Shown: positions 16,395 to 25,245 of the stretch, in pieces
Layout of the letters: each line of letters starts with the position of its first letter
Position numbering within the stretch: the stretch's first letter is position 1
Assembly: GCA_017305715.1 (NCBI GenBank)
Contig: JAFKKG010000024.1
Location: forward strand, 91,383 to 155,382
Source: Hyphomicrobiales bacterium
GTDB lineage: Bacteria > Pseudomonadota > Alphaproteobacteria > Rhizobiales > Xanthobacteraceae
Length of the DNA: 64,000 nucleotides
Direction of reading: 5' to 3'
The notes under the pieces: model-generated
Told to the model about the DNA's origin: nothing
What the model saw: only the letters and a program-made list of their open reading frames with translations
The model's database searches: none
Program-made: the position numbers and the translations under genes

Positions 16395-17894
16395 GTGGCT
16401 GACGTGACAGGGCGTTCGGGACAGCACGCAGGGAGTACAGGCCGCTGCCTCTTGGCTGTGCCGGCCGTGCTGTGCGCGGCCTTGACGCTGTCGGCGTGCG
16501 GCAGTGCGGGCCGGTTCGAGACCGCGGCCCCGACCACGGCCGCACCGGCGAAACCGATCCGTACGGTGGCGCAGACGCCGGCCAGCGAGCGCGAGCACGA
16601 GCGCATCCTCTCCTCCTATGGCGGCGCTTACGACGATCCGAAACTGGAAGCGCTGATCAGCAAGACCGTCGAGCGGCTGGTTGCGGCCTCGGATCGCCCC
16701 GACCAGGCCTATCGCGTCACCATCCTCAATTCCGGCGCGGTCAACGCGTTCGCGCTGCCGACCGGCCAGCTCTATGTGACGCGCGGCCTGATCGCGCTCG
16801 CCAGCGATACCTCGGAATTGTCCTCGGTGCTGAGCCACGAGATGGCGCATGTGCTCGCAAAACACGCCTCGATCCGCGAGGACCAGGCGCGGCAGGCCGC
16901 CGTCGTCACCCGCGTCGTCACCGACATGAGCAACGACCCGGATCTCACCGCGCTGGCGCTCGCCAAGACGAAACTGACGATGGCGAGCTTCTCCCGCCAG
17001 CAGGAGTTCGAGGCCGACGGCATCGGCGTCGGCATTGCGGCGCGCGCGCATTTCGATCCCTATGGCGCCTCGCGCTTCCTGAACGCGATGGAGCGCAACG
17101 CGGCGCTGAAGGCCGGCAAGACCTCGCTCGACCCCCGCGCGCAGGATTTCCTGTCGTCGCATCCGGCCACCCCGGAGCGCGTGCAGAATGCGCAGAATTC
17201 GGCGCGGCAATATTCCTCGCCCGAAGGCGGCGAGCGCGACCGCGAGGCGTATCTCGCCGCGATCGACAACATCGTCTATGGCGAGGACCCCAGTGAAGGC
17301 TTTGTGCGCGGACGGCGCTTCCTGCATCCGAAGCTCGGCTTCACCTTCGCCGCCCCCGATACGTTCACGCTGGATAACACCGCGCAGGCCGTGATCGGCG
17401 TCCGCGAAGGCGGCACCCAGGCGATGCGCTTCGACGTGGTGCGGGTGCCGGCGGAGCAGTCGCTCGGCGACTATCTCAATTCCGGCTGGATGGAAGGCGT
17501 CGAGAAGGCGACGACCGAGGACCTCACCATCAACGGTTTCCCGGCCGCGTCGGCGTCAGCCCATGGCGACCAGTGGCAGTTCAAGGTCTACGCGCTGCGC
17601 TTCGGCACCGACGTCTACCGCTTCATTTTCGCGGCGAGGCAGAAGAGCACCGAGAGCGAGCGCAATGCGCGCGAGACCGTCAACTCGTTCCGCCGCCTGA
17701 CGCTCGAGGAAATTCAGGCGGCACGTCCGCTGCGCATCAAGATCATCACCGTGCAGCCCGGCGACACCGTGGAATCGCTCTCCCACCGCATGGCCGGCGT
17801 CGACCGCCCGGCCCAACGCTTCCGCATCCTCAACGGCCTCGACGCCAACGCCCAGGTCAAGACCCGCGACCGCGTCAAGATCGTGGTGGATTGA
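16395..17894 (+). CDS. M48 family metalloprotease lipoprotein with C-terminal LysM-like segment
   Basis: A 499-residue protein from a GTG start at 16395. The N-terminus has a lipobox (LSAC, Cys35), so it should be anchored to a membrane on the periplasmic side. The zinc motif HEMAH is at residues 148-152 and the third ligand is in QQEFEADGIG near 203, as in BepA/YfgC-type proteases. A repeat-free linker follows. The last ~50 residues (IITVQPGDTVESLSHRMAG...RVKIVVD) look like a LysM-type peptidoglycan-binding module. Expected role: quality control of outer-membrane proteins near the cell wall. Confidence 0.85.
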   Translation: MADVTGRSGQHAGSTGRCLLAVPAVLCAALTLSACGSAGRFETAAPTTAAPAKPIRTVAQTPASEREHERILSSYGGAYDDPKLEALISKTVERLVAASDRPDQAYRVTILNSGAVNAFALPTGQLYVTRGLIALASDTSELSSVLSHEMAHVLAKHASIREDQARQAAVVTRVVTDMSNDPDLTALALAKTKLTMASFSRQQEFEADGIGVGIAARAHFDPYGASRFLNAMERNAALKAGKTSLDPRAQDFLSSHPATPERVQNAQNSARQYSSPEGGERDREAYLAAIDNIVYGEDPSEGFVRGRRFLHPKLGFTFAAPDTFTLDNTAQAVIGVREGGTQAMRFDVVRVPAEQSLGDYLNSGWMEGVEKATTEDLTINGFPAASASAHGDQWQFKVYALRFGTDVYRFIFAARQKSTESERNARETVNSFRRLTLEEIQAARPLRIKIITVQPGDTVESLSHRMAGVDRPAQRFRILNGLDANAQVKTRDRVKIVVD

Positions 17895-17903
17895 CGCGAA
17901 GCG

Positions 17904-17980
17904 CATCATCCCGGGTCGCGAAGCGAACCCGGGATCTCGCGATTCCGGTCTGGACCCTCGGTCCATCGCCGCATGACGGG
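17904..17980. repeat. Modular hairpin-cassette repeat, copy C (short)
   Basis: CATCCCGGGTCGCGAAGCGAAC, CCCGGGATCTCGCGATTC and GGTCTGGACC...GGTCC units follow each other between the M48 gene and a convergent gene. It shares the CCCGGGATCTCG[AC]GATTC core with copies A and B. Confidence 0.5.
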
Positions 17981-18000
17981 CTCAAAAGGGGCGGGTCACC

Positions 18001-18291
18001 TCAATGCATGGACTCGAGCACCACGACCACACCCGTCGGCTCGGGCTCATGCGGCCTCAAGCTGGTGAGCGTCGCATCGCTCCAGTCCGCCAGACTGACA
18101 ATTTCGCCGCTTTGGGCTTCCGCCTCCGGCAGGGTCGCTGGCTCCAGCACCTTGAGGCCGCCTGCATCGAGAAAGAATGTGTGATTCCCGAACAGGTCGT
18201 TCAATTCGGGAAACGCGGGATGATTTTCGGGAAGGACCTCAGCCTCGAATTGGCTCAGGGTCTGTTTCAACTGGGTCGAGCTTAGCTTCAT
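18001..18291 (-). CDS. Hypothetical protein, 96 residues
   Basis: It starts at the ATG at 18291 behind GGAGCAGATC, a good ribosome site. The sequence is acidic, without a signal peptide or membrane segment, and contains LFGNHTFFLDAGGLKVLEP and a C-terminal GVVVVLESMH. I do not recognise the family. It follows the host-attachment-family gene on the same strand by 114 bases. Confidence 0.6.
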   Translation of the reverse strand: MKLSSTQLKQTLSQFEAEVLPENHPAFPELNDLFGNHTFFLDAGGLKVLEPATLPEAEAQSGEIVSLADWSDATLTSLRPHEPEPTGVVVVLESMH

Positions 18292-18405
18292 GATCTGCTC
18301 CGTCTGGTATGTGCCGGTCTTCTCTGGACGTGTTCCCCTCCAGTCTGTTGCCGTGTTCATCAGACAAGCCGCAACGCTCGCTTGCTCGGATATCGAGCAA
18401 GTCGC

Positions 18406-18861
18406 TCAGGCGGCAATAAGCCGCTCGATCTCGGCAACCGGATGCGAGGTCAGTTCCTTCGGAATTTCTCCGGTCACGCGCGCGATGACCTCGGCGTGGA
18501 GGGACTTGCGCAGATTGCCGAGGACCTTCGGCGGAGCGATGAGTACGAGTTTCTCGAACAGATTGGCGTGGTTGTAACGATACAGCGCCTCGGCCAGCTC
18601 GCCGGCAAACCGCTCCTCGGCAATATCGTGCCAGTCGGTTTCCTCCATGGCACTTCGGGCGGCACCAACGCTTGCGCTGGATCGCCCGGGACGATCGGAA
18701 CCCTGCTCGCGTGTCGGCGGATTGTCGCGTTCCAGGACGTGCTCGACGGCCAGCTTGACCTGATGCGCCGTGCCCTTGTTGCGCAGGAAGAGCGCCTTTT
18801 GACCGTCGCCGACGAGGACGAGCGCGTTGTGGTGAACGTAGGTTGCGGGTTCCATGGCCAT
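18406..18861 (-). CDS. Host attachment family protein
   Basis: A 151-residue cytosolic protein. The ATG at 18861 sits five bases after GGAG. Segments ALVLVGDGQKALFLRN, DIAEERFAGELAEALYRY, KLVLIAPPKVLGNLR and the end ELTSHPVAEIERLI match the family annotated as 'protein required for attachment to host cells', which has a fold reminiscent of release-factor or Rossmann-like domains. The family name comes from plant-associated bacteria; the molecular activity is not known. Confidence 0.8.
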   Translation of the reverse strand: MAMEPATYVHHNALVLVGDGQKALFLRNKGTAHQVKLAVEHVLERDNPPTREQGSDRPGRSSASVGAARSAMEETDWHDIAEERFAGELAEALYRYNHANLFEKLVLIAPPKVLGNLRKSLHAEVIARVTGEIPKELTSHPVAEIERLIAA

Positions 18862-19024
18862 TCTTGCTCCAGATCAGTTGCGTTGATTGACAACGCCGGA
18901 GCCGTCACCCGGTTTCCGCAACGTGACGCCGACGCCGACGATGACATCGCGTCAAATGCGCACGGCATATTCGTCCCTGCATCGTCGTTCCTGCGAAGAC
19001 AGGTAGCCGCGATGGATGGCGGAC

Positions 19025-19231
19025 TCACCGGCCCTTCGCGCGGATGGCAACAGGCTCCGCATCCGGAGCGCCCCACTGCTGCTCCAGGCCGACGCCGGAA
19101 ATTACCACCAGCGTCTGGCCGAGCGGATGGGTATGCCATGCCGATCGCGCTCCGGGCTCGAACGTCACGTTGCCCGCGGAGGTGCGCGACGAGCCGAGCC
19201 AACAATATGCTTTTGTGGCAAAGATCCCGGC
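19025..19231 (-). pseudogene. Cupin protein remnant
   Basis: On the minus strand the frame reads ...[19 protein letters not shown], then [18 protein letters not shown], a clear cupin-domain segment with the metal-binding HTHPLG motif. It ends at a stop at 19025 shortly after WGAPDAEP, without the rest of the barrel. An in-frame stop about 10 codons before the preserved part, at about 19232, removes the N-terminus. No start codon with a ribosome site is seen. I read it as the decayed core of a cupin gene. Confidence 0.6.
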
Positions 19232-19255
19232 TCAAGGCCGGGACGACGCACAACA

Positions 19256-19283
19256 AAAAGCCCGGTCTCTCGGCCGGGCTTTT
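19256..19283 (-). terminator. Rho-independent terminator of carD
   Basis: AAAAGCCCGG (19256-19265) and CCGGGCTTTT (19274-19283) form a perfect 10-bp stem with an 8-base loop, 28 bases past the CarD stop. On the minus strand the stem ends in a U-run. The symmetrical A/T tails would also let it work on the plus strand. Confidence 0.85.
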
Positions 19284-19310
19284 CGCAATTCAATCGTGCA
19301 GTAAGCTGGC

Positions 19311-20267
19311 TTACGCCGCTTCATCCGCGACGGCCGTGTCGTCTCCGTCGGCATCGGCCTCGTCACCTTCACCGTCGGCTTCCGCGTTGCCTTCGGTCTT
19401 GGCGCCGCGGCGCGGGCTCTTGGCGAGCTGGCTCTCGATTTCCTTGACCGCTTCGGTCTCGGTCGAATGCTGGACGACGGCGATTTCGCGCGACAGGCGA
19501 TCGAGCGCGGCTTCATAAAGCTGGCGTTCGCTGTAAGACTGTTCGGGCTGCGATTCCGAGCGATAGAGATCGCGAACCACTTCGGCGATCGCAACGATGT
19601 CGCCGGAATTGATCTTGGCTTCGTATTCCTGCGCCCGGCGCGACCACATCGTGCGCTTGACGCGCGCGCGGCCCTTCAGGGTCTCGAGGGCCTTCTTGAC
19701 CAGCGCCGGATCGGACAGCTTGCGCATGCCGACATTGGCGACCTTGGCGGTCGGCACCCGCAGCGTCATCTTGTCCTTCATGAAATTGATCACGAACAGC
19801 TCAAGCTTGGCGCCCGCGATCTCCTGCTCCTCGATCGCCAGGATCTGGCCGACACCGTGAGCGGGATAGACCACGAATTCATTGGCCTTGAAGCCCTGAC
19901 GCTGGGTCACGACCTTCTTCGGCTCCTCGACGCGAGGGGCAGCGGCCTTCGGGGCCGCCACGGCAGCCTTCGGCGCCACGACGGCGGCCTTGGGCGCAAC
20001 AATGGGGGCCTTGGAAGCAACAGCGGCTTTGGGGGCAGTTTTCGGAGCGACCTTCGGAGCAGTGGCCTTCGAACCCGTCGCTTTCGCGGCAGTTTTTGCA
20101 GTCTTATCTGGCATTGAGCTTCTTTTGTTTTTCGAGGACTTTGTGGCCGCAACCTTCCTGGCTTCCTTTACGGACGCCTTGGCACGGCCCTTGGTTGCGC
20201 TGCGGCTGGCCGCGGCGGCTTTTTTCGAAGTCTTTGAAACACTCTTTTTACGCGTTTTCTGTGACAC
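19311..20267 (-). CDS. CarD family transcriptional regulator with long basic N-terminal tail
   Basis: The CarD/CdnL RNA-polymerase-binding domain is at about residues 125-185 (FKANEFVVYPAHGVGQI, then FVINFMKDKMTLRVP), followed by the helical DNA-contacting domain. CarD proteins stabilise open complexes, notably at rRNA promoters. The first ~120 residues are Lys/Ala/Pro-rich and histone-H1-like; the last ~35 are very acidic (EGDEADADGDD). The GTG at 20267 was chosen because the promoter lies just upstream and the Lys-rich codons read like a real protein; an ATG at 20114 would give a 267-residue form. Confidence 0.88.
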   Translation of the reverse strand: MSQKTRKKSVSKTSKKAAAASRSATKGRAKASVKEARKVAATKSSKNKRSSMPDKTAKTAAKATGSKATAPKVAPKTAPKAAVASKAPIVAPKAAVVAPKAAVAAPKAAAPRVEEPKKVVTQRQGFKANEFVVYPAHGVGQILAIEEQEIAGAKLELFVINFMKDKMTLRVPTAKVANVGMRKLSDPALVKKALETLKGRARVKRTMWSRRAQEYEAKINSGDIVAIAEVVRDLYRSESQPEQSYSERQLYEAALDRLSREIAVVQHSTETEAVKEIESQLAKSPRRGAKTEGNAEADGEGDEADADGDDTAVADEAA

Positions 20268-20357
20268 AGCCTGCGCGCGGAACTGCCACGCCCCTGTTCG
20301 AAGTTTTTACGGGACCACCGGGAGGGCCGAAGTTACGCACGGCTGAATCCGGCTTGT

Positions 20358-20394
20358 AATGTGCCCAATATAGCACATTTTCCGCAAAAATCAA
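20358..20394 (-). promoter_or_regulatory. Predicted carD promoter with a palindrome over the -10 box
   Basis: On the minus strand TTGATT (20394-20389), a 16-base spacer and TATATT (20372-20367) match a sigma-70-type promoter. The palindrome AATGTGC-N8-GCACATT (20358-20379) overlaps the -10 element and is a plausible repressor site. Neither has been tested. Confidence 0.55.
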
Positions 20395-20551
20395 TGATTT
20401 ACGCCCCGTTCCGGACCTTTGCAGGGACCTTTCGGTCATAAGTCCGTCAACAAGGTTAAATCAGCAGGCTCTCTCGCGTCCGGAGGTGTCGGATAGGGCT
20501 CAGATTAGGTCCGGATCGGTCTTAACCTGCCCGGGAAGGCGATGGGGCGAA

Positions 20552-20890
20552 TCAGTCTCCGCTGCCGGGTTCCTTGGAAAAATATTTCTCGAACTTGCCT
20601 TCCATCCCCTCGAAATCTTTCGCGTCCGGCGGCTGCTCCTTCTTCTGGGTGATGTTGGGCCAGCTCTTGGCGTATTCGGTGTTGACCTCCAGCCACTTTT
20701 CCAGCCCCGGCTCGGTGTCCGGTTTGATGGCGTCGGCGGGACATTCGGGCTCGCAAACGCCGCAGTCGATGCACTCGTCGGGGTGGATGACCAGCATGTT
20801 CTCGCCCTCGTAGAAGCAGTCGACGGGGCAGACTTCAACGCAGTCGGTATATTTGCATTTGATGCAGGCATCAGTGACGACGTAAGTCAT
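20552..20890 (-). CDS. fdxA: Ferredoxin FdxA (7Fe, 3Fe-4S/4Fe-4S)
   Basis: A 112-residue ferredoxin. The first cluster segment is [18 protein letters not shown] and the second is [12 protein letters not shown], the pattern of a Azotobacter-type 7Fe ferredoxin. The C-terminal ~50 residues ([20 protein letters not shown]) are the family's usual extension. It would be a cytosolic electron carrier. It lies between the S4-domain protein and CarD, an arrangement common in alphaproteobacteria. Confidence 0.93.
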   Translation of the reverse strand: MTYVVTDACIKCKYTDCVEVCPVDCFYEGENMLVIHPDECIDCGVCEPECPADAIKPDTEPGLEKWLEVNTEYAKSWPNITQKKEQPPDAKDFEGMEGKFEKYFSKEPGSGD

Positions 20891-21072
20891 CCAGGACTCC
20901 GAAAGGTGGCTCCGAAACGGTCAAGATTTCCGGGGTTTGCGTAGCGCATGAACTGCGCAGCCGCAAGGGAAGTGGCAAGGGAAGTATGAGGGATGTAGGC
21001 GGGATCTGGAAACGGAATGGGGCCACTGAAAGCGCGGTTTTTCAAGCGCCCGACAGGGCTGCTTGCAGATAA

Positions 21073-21342
21073 TCATTCCGCGCGGCTCTGCAAATCCTCG
21101 AACAGCACGCGGGCGGCCGTCGCATCGCCCCGCCGCTCGGAAAACCCGGTGACCTTCAGCACCCGCACCGAATGGTCGAGCCCGACGGTGACGACGTCGC
21201 CGAGCTTCACCACATGTCCCGGCGATTTTTCGCGCACACCGTTGATGCGGACATGGCCGCGTTCGACGAGCTCGGCAGCCGAGGTGCGCGCCTTCACCAC
21301 CCGCGCGTGCCACAGCCATTTATCGAGACGCTGTCGATCCAA
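21073..21342 (-). CDS. S4 domain RNA-binding protein (HslR-like)
   Basis: An 89-residue basic protein made of one S4 domain: RLDKWLWHARVVKARTSA, then LVERGHVRINGVR, the RNA-binding helix-turn part. Family members bind rRNA or stalled 50S subunits with peptidyl-tRNA. It starts 21 bases after the stop of the large helicase gene on the same strand, so the two are probably one transcript, consistent with a shared RNA role. Confidence 0.88.
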   Translation of the reverse strand: MDRQRLDKWLWHARVVKARTSAAELVERGHVRINGVREKSPGHVVKLGDVVTVGLDHSVRVLKVTGFSERRGDATAARVLFEDLQSRAE

Positions 21343-21363
21343 TCAGACCCACTCAAAAAAAAA

Positions 21364-24300
21364 TCAGCGATCCTTGTTGCCGGCGAGTTGTTCCTTCAGC
21401 GCCGCGAGTTTTGCGAACGGTGAATTCGGATCGATCGGCCGGTCGCGCTCGCGCGGGTTGGCGCTGGTCGCGTATTGGCGATGCGACGGGCCGGAGTCGC
21501 GCTTGTCGCGGCCACCCTTGTCACGCCCGCCGAAATCACGGCCGCCCTTGTCGCGCCCGCCACGGTCACCCTTGTTGCGATCGCCCTTGTTGCGGTCGCC
21601 CTTGTTGCGGTCGCCGCCGAATTTTTCCGGACGGCCACCCGCTTTATCGCGATCGCGGCGGTTGTCATTGCCCTTGCCTTCAAAGCGTTCGCGCGGCGGA
21701 CGGTTGTCGGCACGCGCCTGCTGATGGGCTTCTTGCGGCGCGCCCTCGGCCGGCGTCGCATTGGCGTCGACCGGCGCGCCCTCGCGGGGCTTTCTGAACT
21801 CGTTGTGACGGCGGCCGCGGCGATGCCGCTGCTCGCGTCCGGCAGCCGCCTCGCCGCCTTCGCCGGCAGCGGGCGCGGCACCGTCGGCGCTGCGCTCCTG
21901 CGGACGGCCGTGGTGGCGCTGGCGGTTGCGGTCATGGTGCGGGCGGCGTTCTTCCGAACGGCCGCCGGGGCGCCAGACTTCCACCATTTCGGGGACAACA
22001 GGCGCTTCGGGTTTGGCTTCGGCTTCCGCGGCAGCGGCGTCGCTGGCGACGGCCTCGCTCGCAGCTTCCGCGACAGGGGCCGCATCGGCGGCGGGCGCTT
22101 CCGCTGTTTCGGCCACCGGCGTTTCCGCCGGCGCAGGCTCCGCGGGCGCTTCCATGACCGGTGCGGCTTCCACCACCACCGCTTCGACCGGCGGCGGAGC
22201 AAGCACGACGGCAGGCAGCAAGGCGGCCGACGGCGCGGGATCGCCGGAGATCGGCTGGACCAGGTTCTCGTCGGCGGCGGACACGGGTGCTTCCGCAACG
22301 GTCGCAACCGCCGCCTCCGCCGTGTCGGCCGGCGCGGCTTCCGCAACCACGACCGGCTCGGTCGCCGCCACCGGCTTCGGCGGCAGCGGCGCGCGCTTTT
22401 CCGAGCGGTAGCCGAGCGCGCGCAGGATCGAAGCAAAGTCCTCGCCGGCCGATCCGGTCAGCGAGGTCATCGCCTGCGTGACGACAAAACTGCGGCCGTC
22501 GAACGCGCCGGCGGGCTTTTCGCCGGGCGACGATTCGCGCCACGCCAGAGCGGGACGAATGAGATCGGCAAGCCGCTCCAGGATATCGACGCGCACCGCG
22601 CGCTCGCCGCACTGGCGATAGCCGAGCACGCGATAGGCATCGCGCGGCAGCGCCTTGTCGACCGCGAACGAGGTGCGGCCGGACGAGGCCAGATGCTGCG
22701 CGCCCGACAGCGCGGCCATGTCGACATTGTCCTGCTTCTCGGCCCACAGCAGCATCGCCAGCGAGCGCGCCGCGGGCTTGAGCAGGCCGGGGAAATAGAT
22801 GTGATAGGCGCCGAACCGCACGCCGTATTTGCGCAAGAGCGCGCGCGAGGGCTGGTCGAGATCCTTCATCTCGGCGGTGATCTTGGCGCGCTCCAGCACG
22901 CCGAGCGCCTCGATCAATTGAAACGCGATGCCGCGCGCAATGCCGGTGATGTCCTCGGCCTTGGCCAGGCCGAACAGCGGGCCGAGCAGCTTCTCGACAT
23001 GCGTCTTGAGCCACAGATCGAGCCGCGTCTGCACCGCTTCGCGCGCCGCGCCGTTGAGGCGGTCGTCGGAGATGATGCGCAGCCGCGGATGCAGCGCGTC
23101 GTCGGCGGCCACGAGTTTGGCGACCGCGTCGCCGGTCCAGCGGATGGTGCCGTCCGAGGTCAGCACGAACGCATCATCGGGCGCGCTCGCGAGTTTCTCG
23201 GCGCGCGCGTCGATCTCGCCGGCCAGCACCTGCTGTGCCGCCGCCTGCAATGCCTTGGCGTCGCTTCCGGCCTGCGCCGCATCTGGTGCAAAGGTGAATC
23301 CGTCGAGGCGGCCGATCACATGGCCTTCAACGATCACTTCGCCGGTCTTGCCGATTTCCGTATTCAAAACACTGTTCTCCCGCAGGCGGCGCATCAATAC
23401 ACTGGTACGGCGGTCAACGAAACGCTCCGTTAGCCGTTCATGCAGCGCATCGGACAATTTATTTTCGACCTCGCGCGTGATCCCCTGCCAGTGATCGGGG
23501 TCGGATAGCCAGTCCGGACGGTTGGCGACGAAGGTCCAGGTGCGGATTTGCGCGATCCGGCCCGACAGCGTGTCGATATCGCCGGTGACGCGGTCGGCCT
23601 GGTCGACCTGGGCGGCGAACCATGCGTCGGGGATTGCGCCCTTTTTCATCAGGAATCCGTACAGCGTGGTCACCAGTTCGGCATGGGCGGCCGGCGCCAG
23701 GCGGCGGTAATCCGGGATCTGGCAGGCGTCCCACAGCCGCTCCACGGCGGCCGGGCCATGCGCCATATCGCGCACCTCGGCGTCGCGTGCCGTATGATCG
23801 AGCACGCGCAGATCCTCGGCGATCGGCGCGCGGGTCAGGACCTCGTGCTGCGGCGACAGCGCCAGCGAGACCTGCAACGCGGCGAGCGAGGCGAAATCCA
23901 GCTTCGAATTGCGCCATTGCAGCATTTTGACGCTGTCGAACGTGTGGTTCTGCAGCGCATTGACCAGTTCCGGCTCGAACGGCGCGCAGCGGCCCGTGGT
24001 CCCGAAGGTGCCGTTGCGCGTGGCGCGGCCGGCGCGGCCGGCAATCTGTGCAAACTCCGACGGGTTCAGGCGGCGGAACTGGTAGCCGTCATATTTGCGG
24101 TCGGAGGCGAAGGCGACGTGATCGACGTCGAGATTGAGGCCCATGCCGACGGCGTCGGTGGCGACGAGATAATCGACGTCGCCGTTCTGGAACATCGCCA
24201 CCTGCGCATTGCGGGTGCGCGGCGACAGCGAGCCCAGCACCACCGCGGCACCACCATGCTGGCGGCGGATCAGTTCGGCGATGGCGTAGACCTCATCGGC

Positions 24301-24852
24301 CGAGAACGCGACGATCGCGGTCCTTCTCGGCTGGCGCGTGATCTTGCGGTCGCCGGCGAATTCGAGCTGCGACAATCTGGGCCGGGTGACGATGGACGCG
24401 CCCGGCAGCAGCCGCTCGATGATGGGACGCATCGTCGCAGCCCCGAGCAGCAGCGTCTCGTCGCGGCCGCGCCGGTGCAGGATGCGATCGGTGAAGACAT
24501 GCCCGCGTTCGAGATCGGAGGCGATCTGGATTTCATCGACCGCGAGGAACGAGACGTCGATGTCGCGCGGCATCGCTTCCACCGTCGACACCCAGTAGCG
24601 CGGGTTCTTCGGCTTGATCTTCTCCTCGCCGGTGATCAGCGCGACGCTCTCACTTCCCGCGCGATCGGCGATCTTGTTGTAGACCTCGCGCGCGAGCAGC
24701 CGCAGCGGCAGGCCGATGATCCCCGACGAATGCGCCAGCATGCGCTCGATCGCCAGATGGGTCTTGCCGGTGTTGGTCGGCCCCAGCACCGCGGTGACGC
24801 CGGCGCCGGGAGCCCGTTCATGTCCGAACGTGGACGAATAGGAGAAAGCCAT
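21364..24852 (-). CDS. SUV3/MgpS-like ATP-dependent RNA helicase with long disordered tail
   Basis: 1162 residues. The N-terminal half is an SF2 helicase: Walker A GPTNTGKTH near residue 24, the DExx box as AVDEIQIASD, then VATDAVGMGLNLDVDHVAF and the motif VI segment QIAGRAGRATR. This matches mitochondrial SUV3 and alphaproteobacterial MgpS-type helicases. From about residue 790 it becomes Ala/Pro/Glu-rich and then an Arg/Gly/Asp/Lys tail with tandem GDRNK and GRDKGG units, typical of disordered RNA-binding tails. It heads an operon with the S4 protein; RNA unwinding in decay or ribosome work is expected. Confidence 0.88.
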   Translation of the reverse strand: MAFSYSSTFGHERAPGAGVTAVLGPTNTGKTHLAIERMLAHSSGIIGLPLRLLAREVYNKIADRAGSESVALITGEEKIKPKNPRYWVSTVEAMPRDIDVSFLAVDEIQIASDLERGHVFTDRILHRRGRDETLLLGAATMRPIIERLLPGASIVTRPRLSQLEFAGDRKITRQPRRTAIVAFSADEVYAIAELIRRQHGGAAVVLGSLSPRTRNAQVAMFQNGDVDYLVATDAVGMGLNLDVDHVAFASDRKYDGYQFRRLNPSEFAQIAGRAGRATRNGTFGTTGRCAPFEPELVNALQNHTFDSVKMLQWRNSKLDFASLAALQVSLALSPQHEVLTRAPIAEDLRVLDHTARDAEVRDMAHGPAAVERLWDACQIPDYRRLAPAAHAELVTTLYGFLMKKGAIPDAWFAAQVDQADRVTGDIDTLSGRIAQIRTWTFVANRPDWLSDPDHWQGITREVENKLSDALHERLTERFVDRRTSVLMRRLRENSVLNTEIGKTGEVIVEGHVIGRLDGFTFAPDAAQAGSDAKALQAAAQQVLAGEIDARAEKLASAPDDAFVLTSDGTIRWTGDAVAKLVAADDALHPRLRIISDDRLNGAAREAVQTRLDLWLKTHVEKLLGPLFGLAKAEDITGIARGIAFQLIEALGVLERAKITAEMKDLDQPSRALLRKYGVRFGAYHIYFPGLLKPAARSLAMLLWAEKQDNVDMAALSGAQHLASSGRTSFAVDKALPRDAYRVLGYRQCGERAVRVDILERLADLIRPALAWRESSPGEKPAGAFDGRSFVVTQAMTSLTGSAGEDFASILRALGYRSEKRAPLPPKPVAATEPVVVAEAAPADTAEAAVATVAEAPVSAADENLVQPISGDPAPSAALLPAVVLAPPPVEAVVVEAAPVMEAPAEPAPAETPVAETAEAPAADAAPVAEAASEAVASDAAAAEAEAKPEAPVVPEMVEVWRPGGRSEERRPHHDRNRQRHHGRPQERSADGAAPAAGEGGEAAAGREQRHRRGRRHNEFRKPREGAPVDANATPAEGAPQEAHQQARADNRPPRERFEGKGNDNRRDRDKAGGRPEKFGGDRNKGDRNKGDRNKGDRGGRDKGGRDFGGRDKGGRDKRDSGPSHRQYATSANPRERDRPIDPNSPFAKLAALKEQLAGNKDR

Positions 24853-25245
24853 AATTTGCAGGTGTTTCTTTGATTCTCGGCGGCGCCGCGCGGCTTGCTA
24901 TGTGTGTCGTTTTGCGACGGTGATGCGGTCGCGGCTTAAGCTCTGGAACGAGCCCGGAACGAATCGCGCCCGAATCGCTGACTCCCACTCAAACCGGCTT
25001 CGTTCACCGCAACATCCAGCGTTAGCGCTCATGATGCGGCACTAGATCAAGTTTGACGGGGCTCCACAAGGCGGGTTTTCCGGATCAATTTCCTTAAAAT
25101 CGAATGCAGTCGGAGTCGAATCAGAAGAGGTGAAGAGTCAATGGGATTCCGCTTCGTGAGTTGCAACGATGTCTCCCTGCGCGAAGCTCTGCTCCCTCCC
25201 CCGCAAGGGGGGAGGGAGCGATAGAGTTCGCCTCGTTACGGCGTA
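24853..25245. other. Gap between helicase and DUF3108 genes
   Basis: About 390 bases. The only clear structure is the hairpin at 25191-25219. The part near 24853-24960 should hold the helicase promoter, but I could not pick one pair of boxes with confidence. Confidence 0.4.
25191..25219. repeat. Strong hairpin after the DUF3108 gene
   Basis: GCTCCCTCCCCC and GGGGGGAGGGAGC pair around GCAA, 26 bases past the DUF3108 stop. It is probably a terminator-like copy of the intergenic CTCCCTCC repeat family. Confidence 0.6.

Noticed and set aside
21540-21620. Regularly spaced short repeats resembling a small CRISPR array
   Set aside because: They are in frame with the helicase gene and encode GDRNK and GRDKGG units; there are no spacers of constant length with unique sequence and no cas genes.
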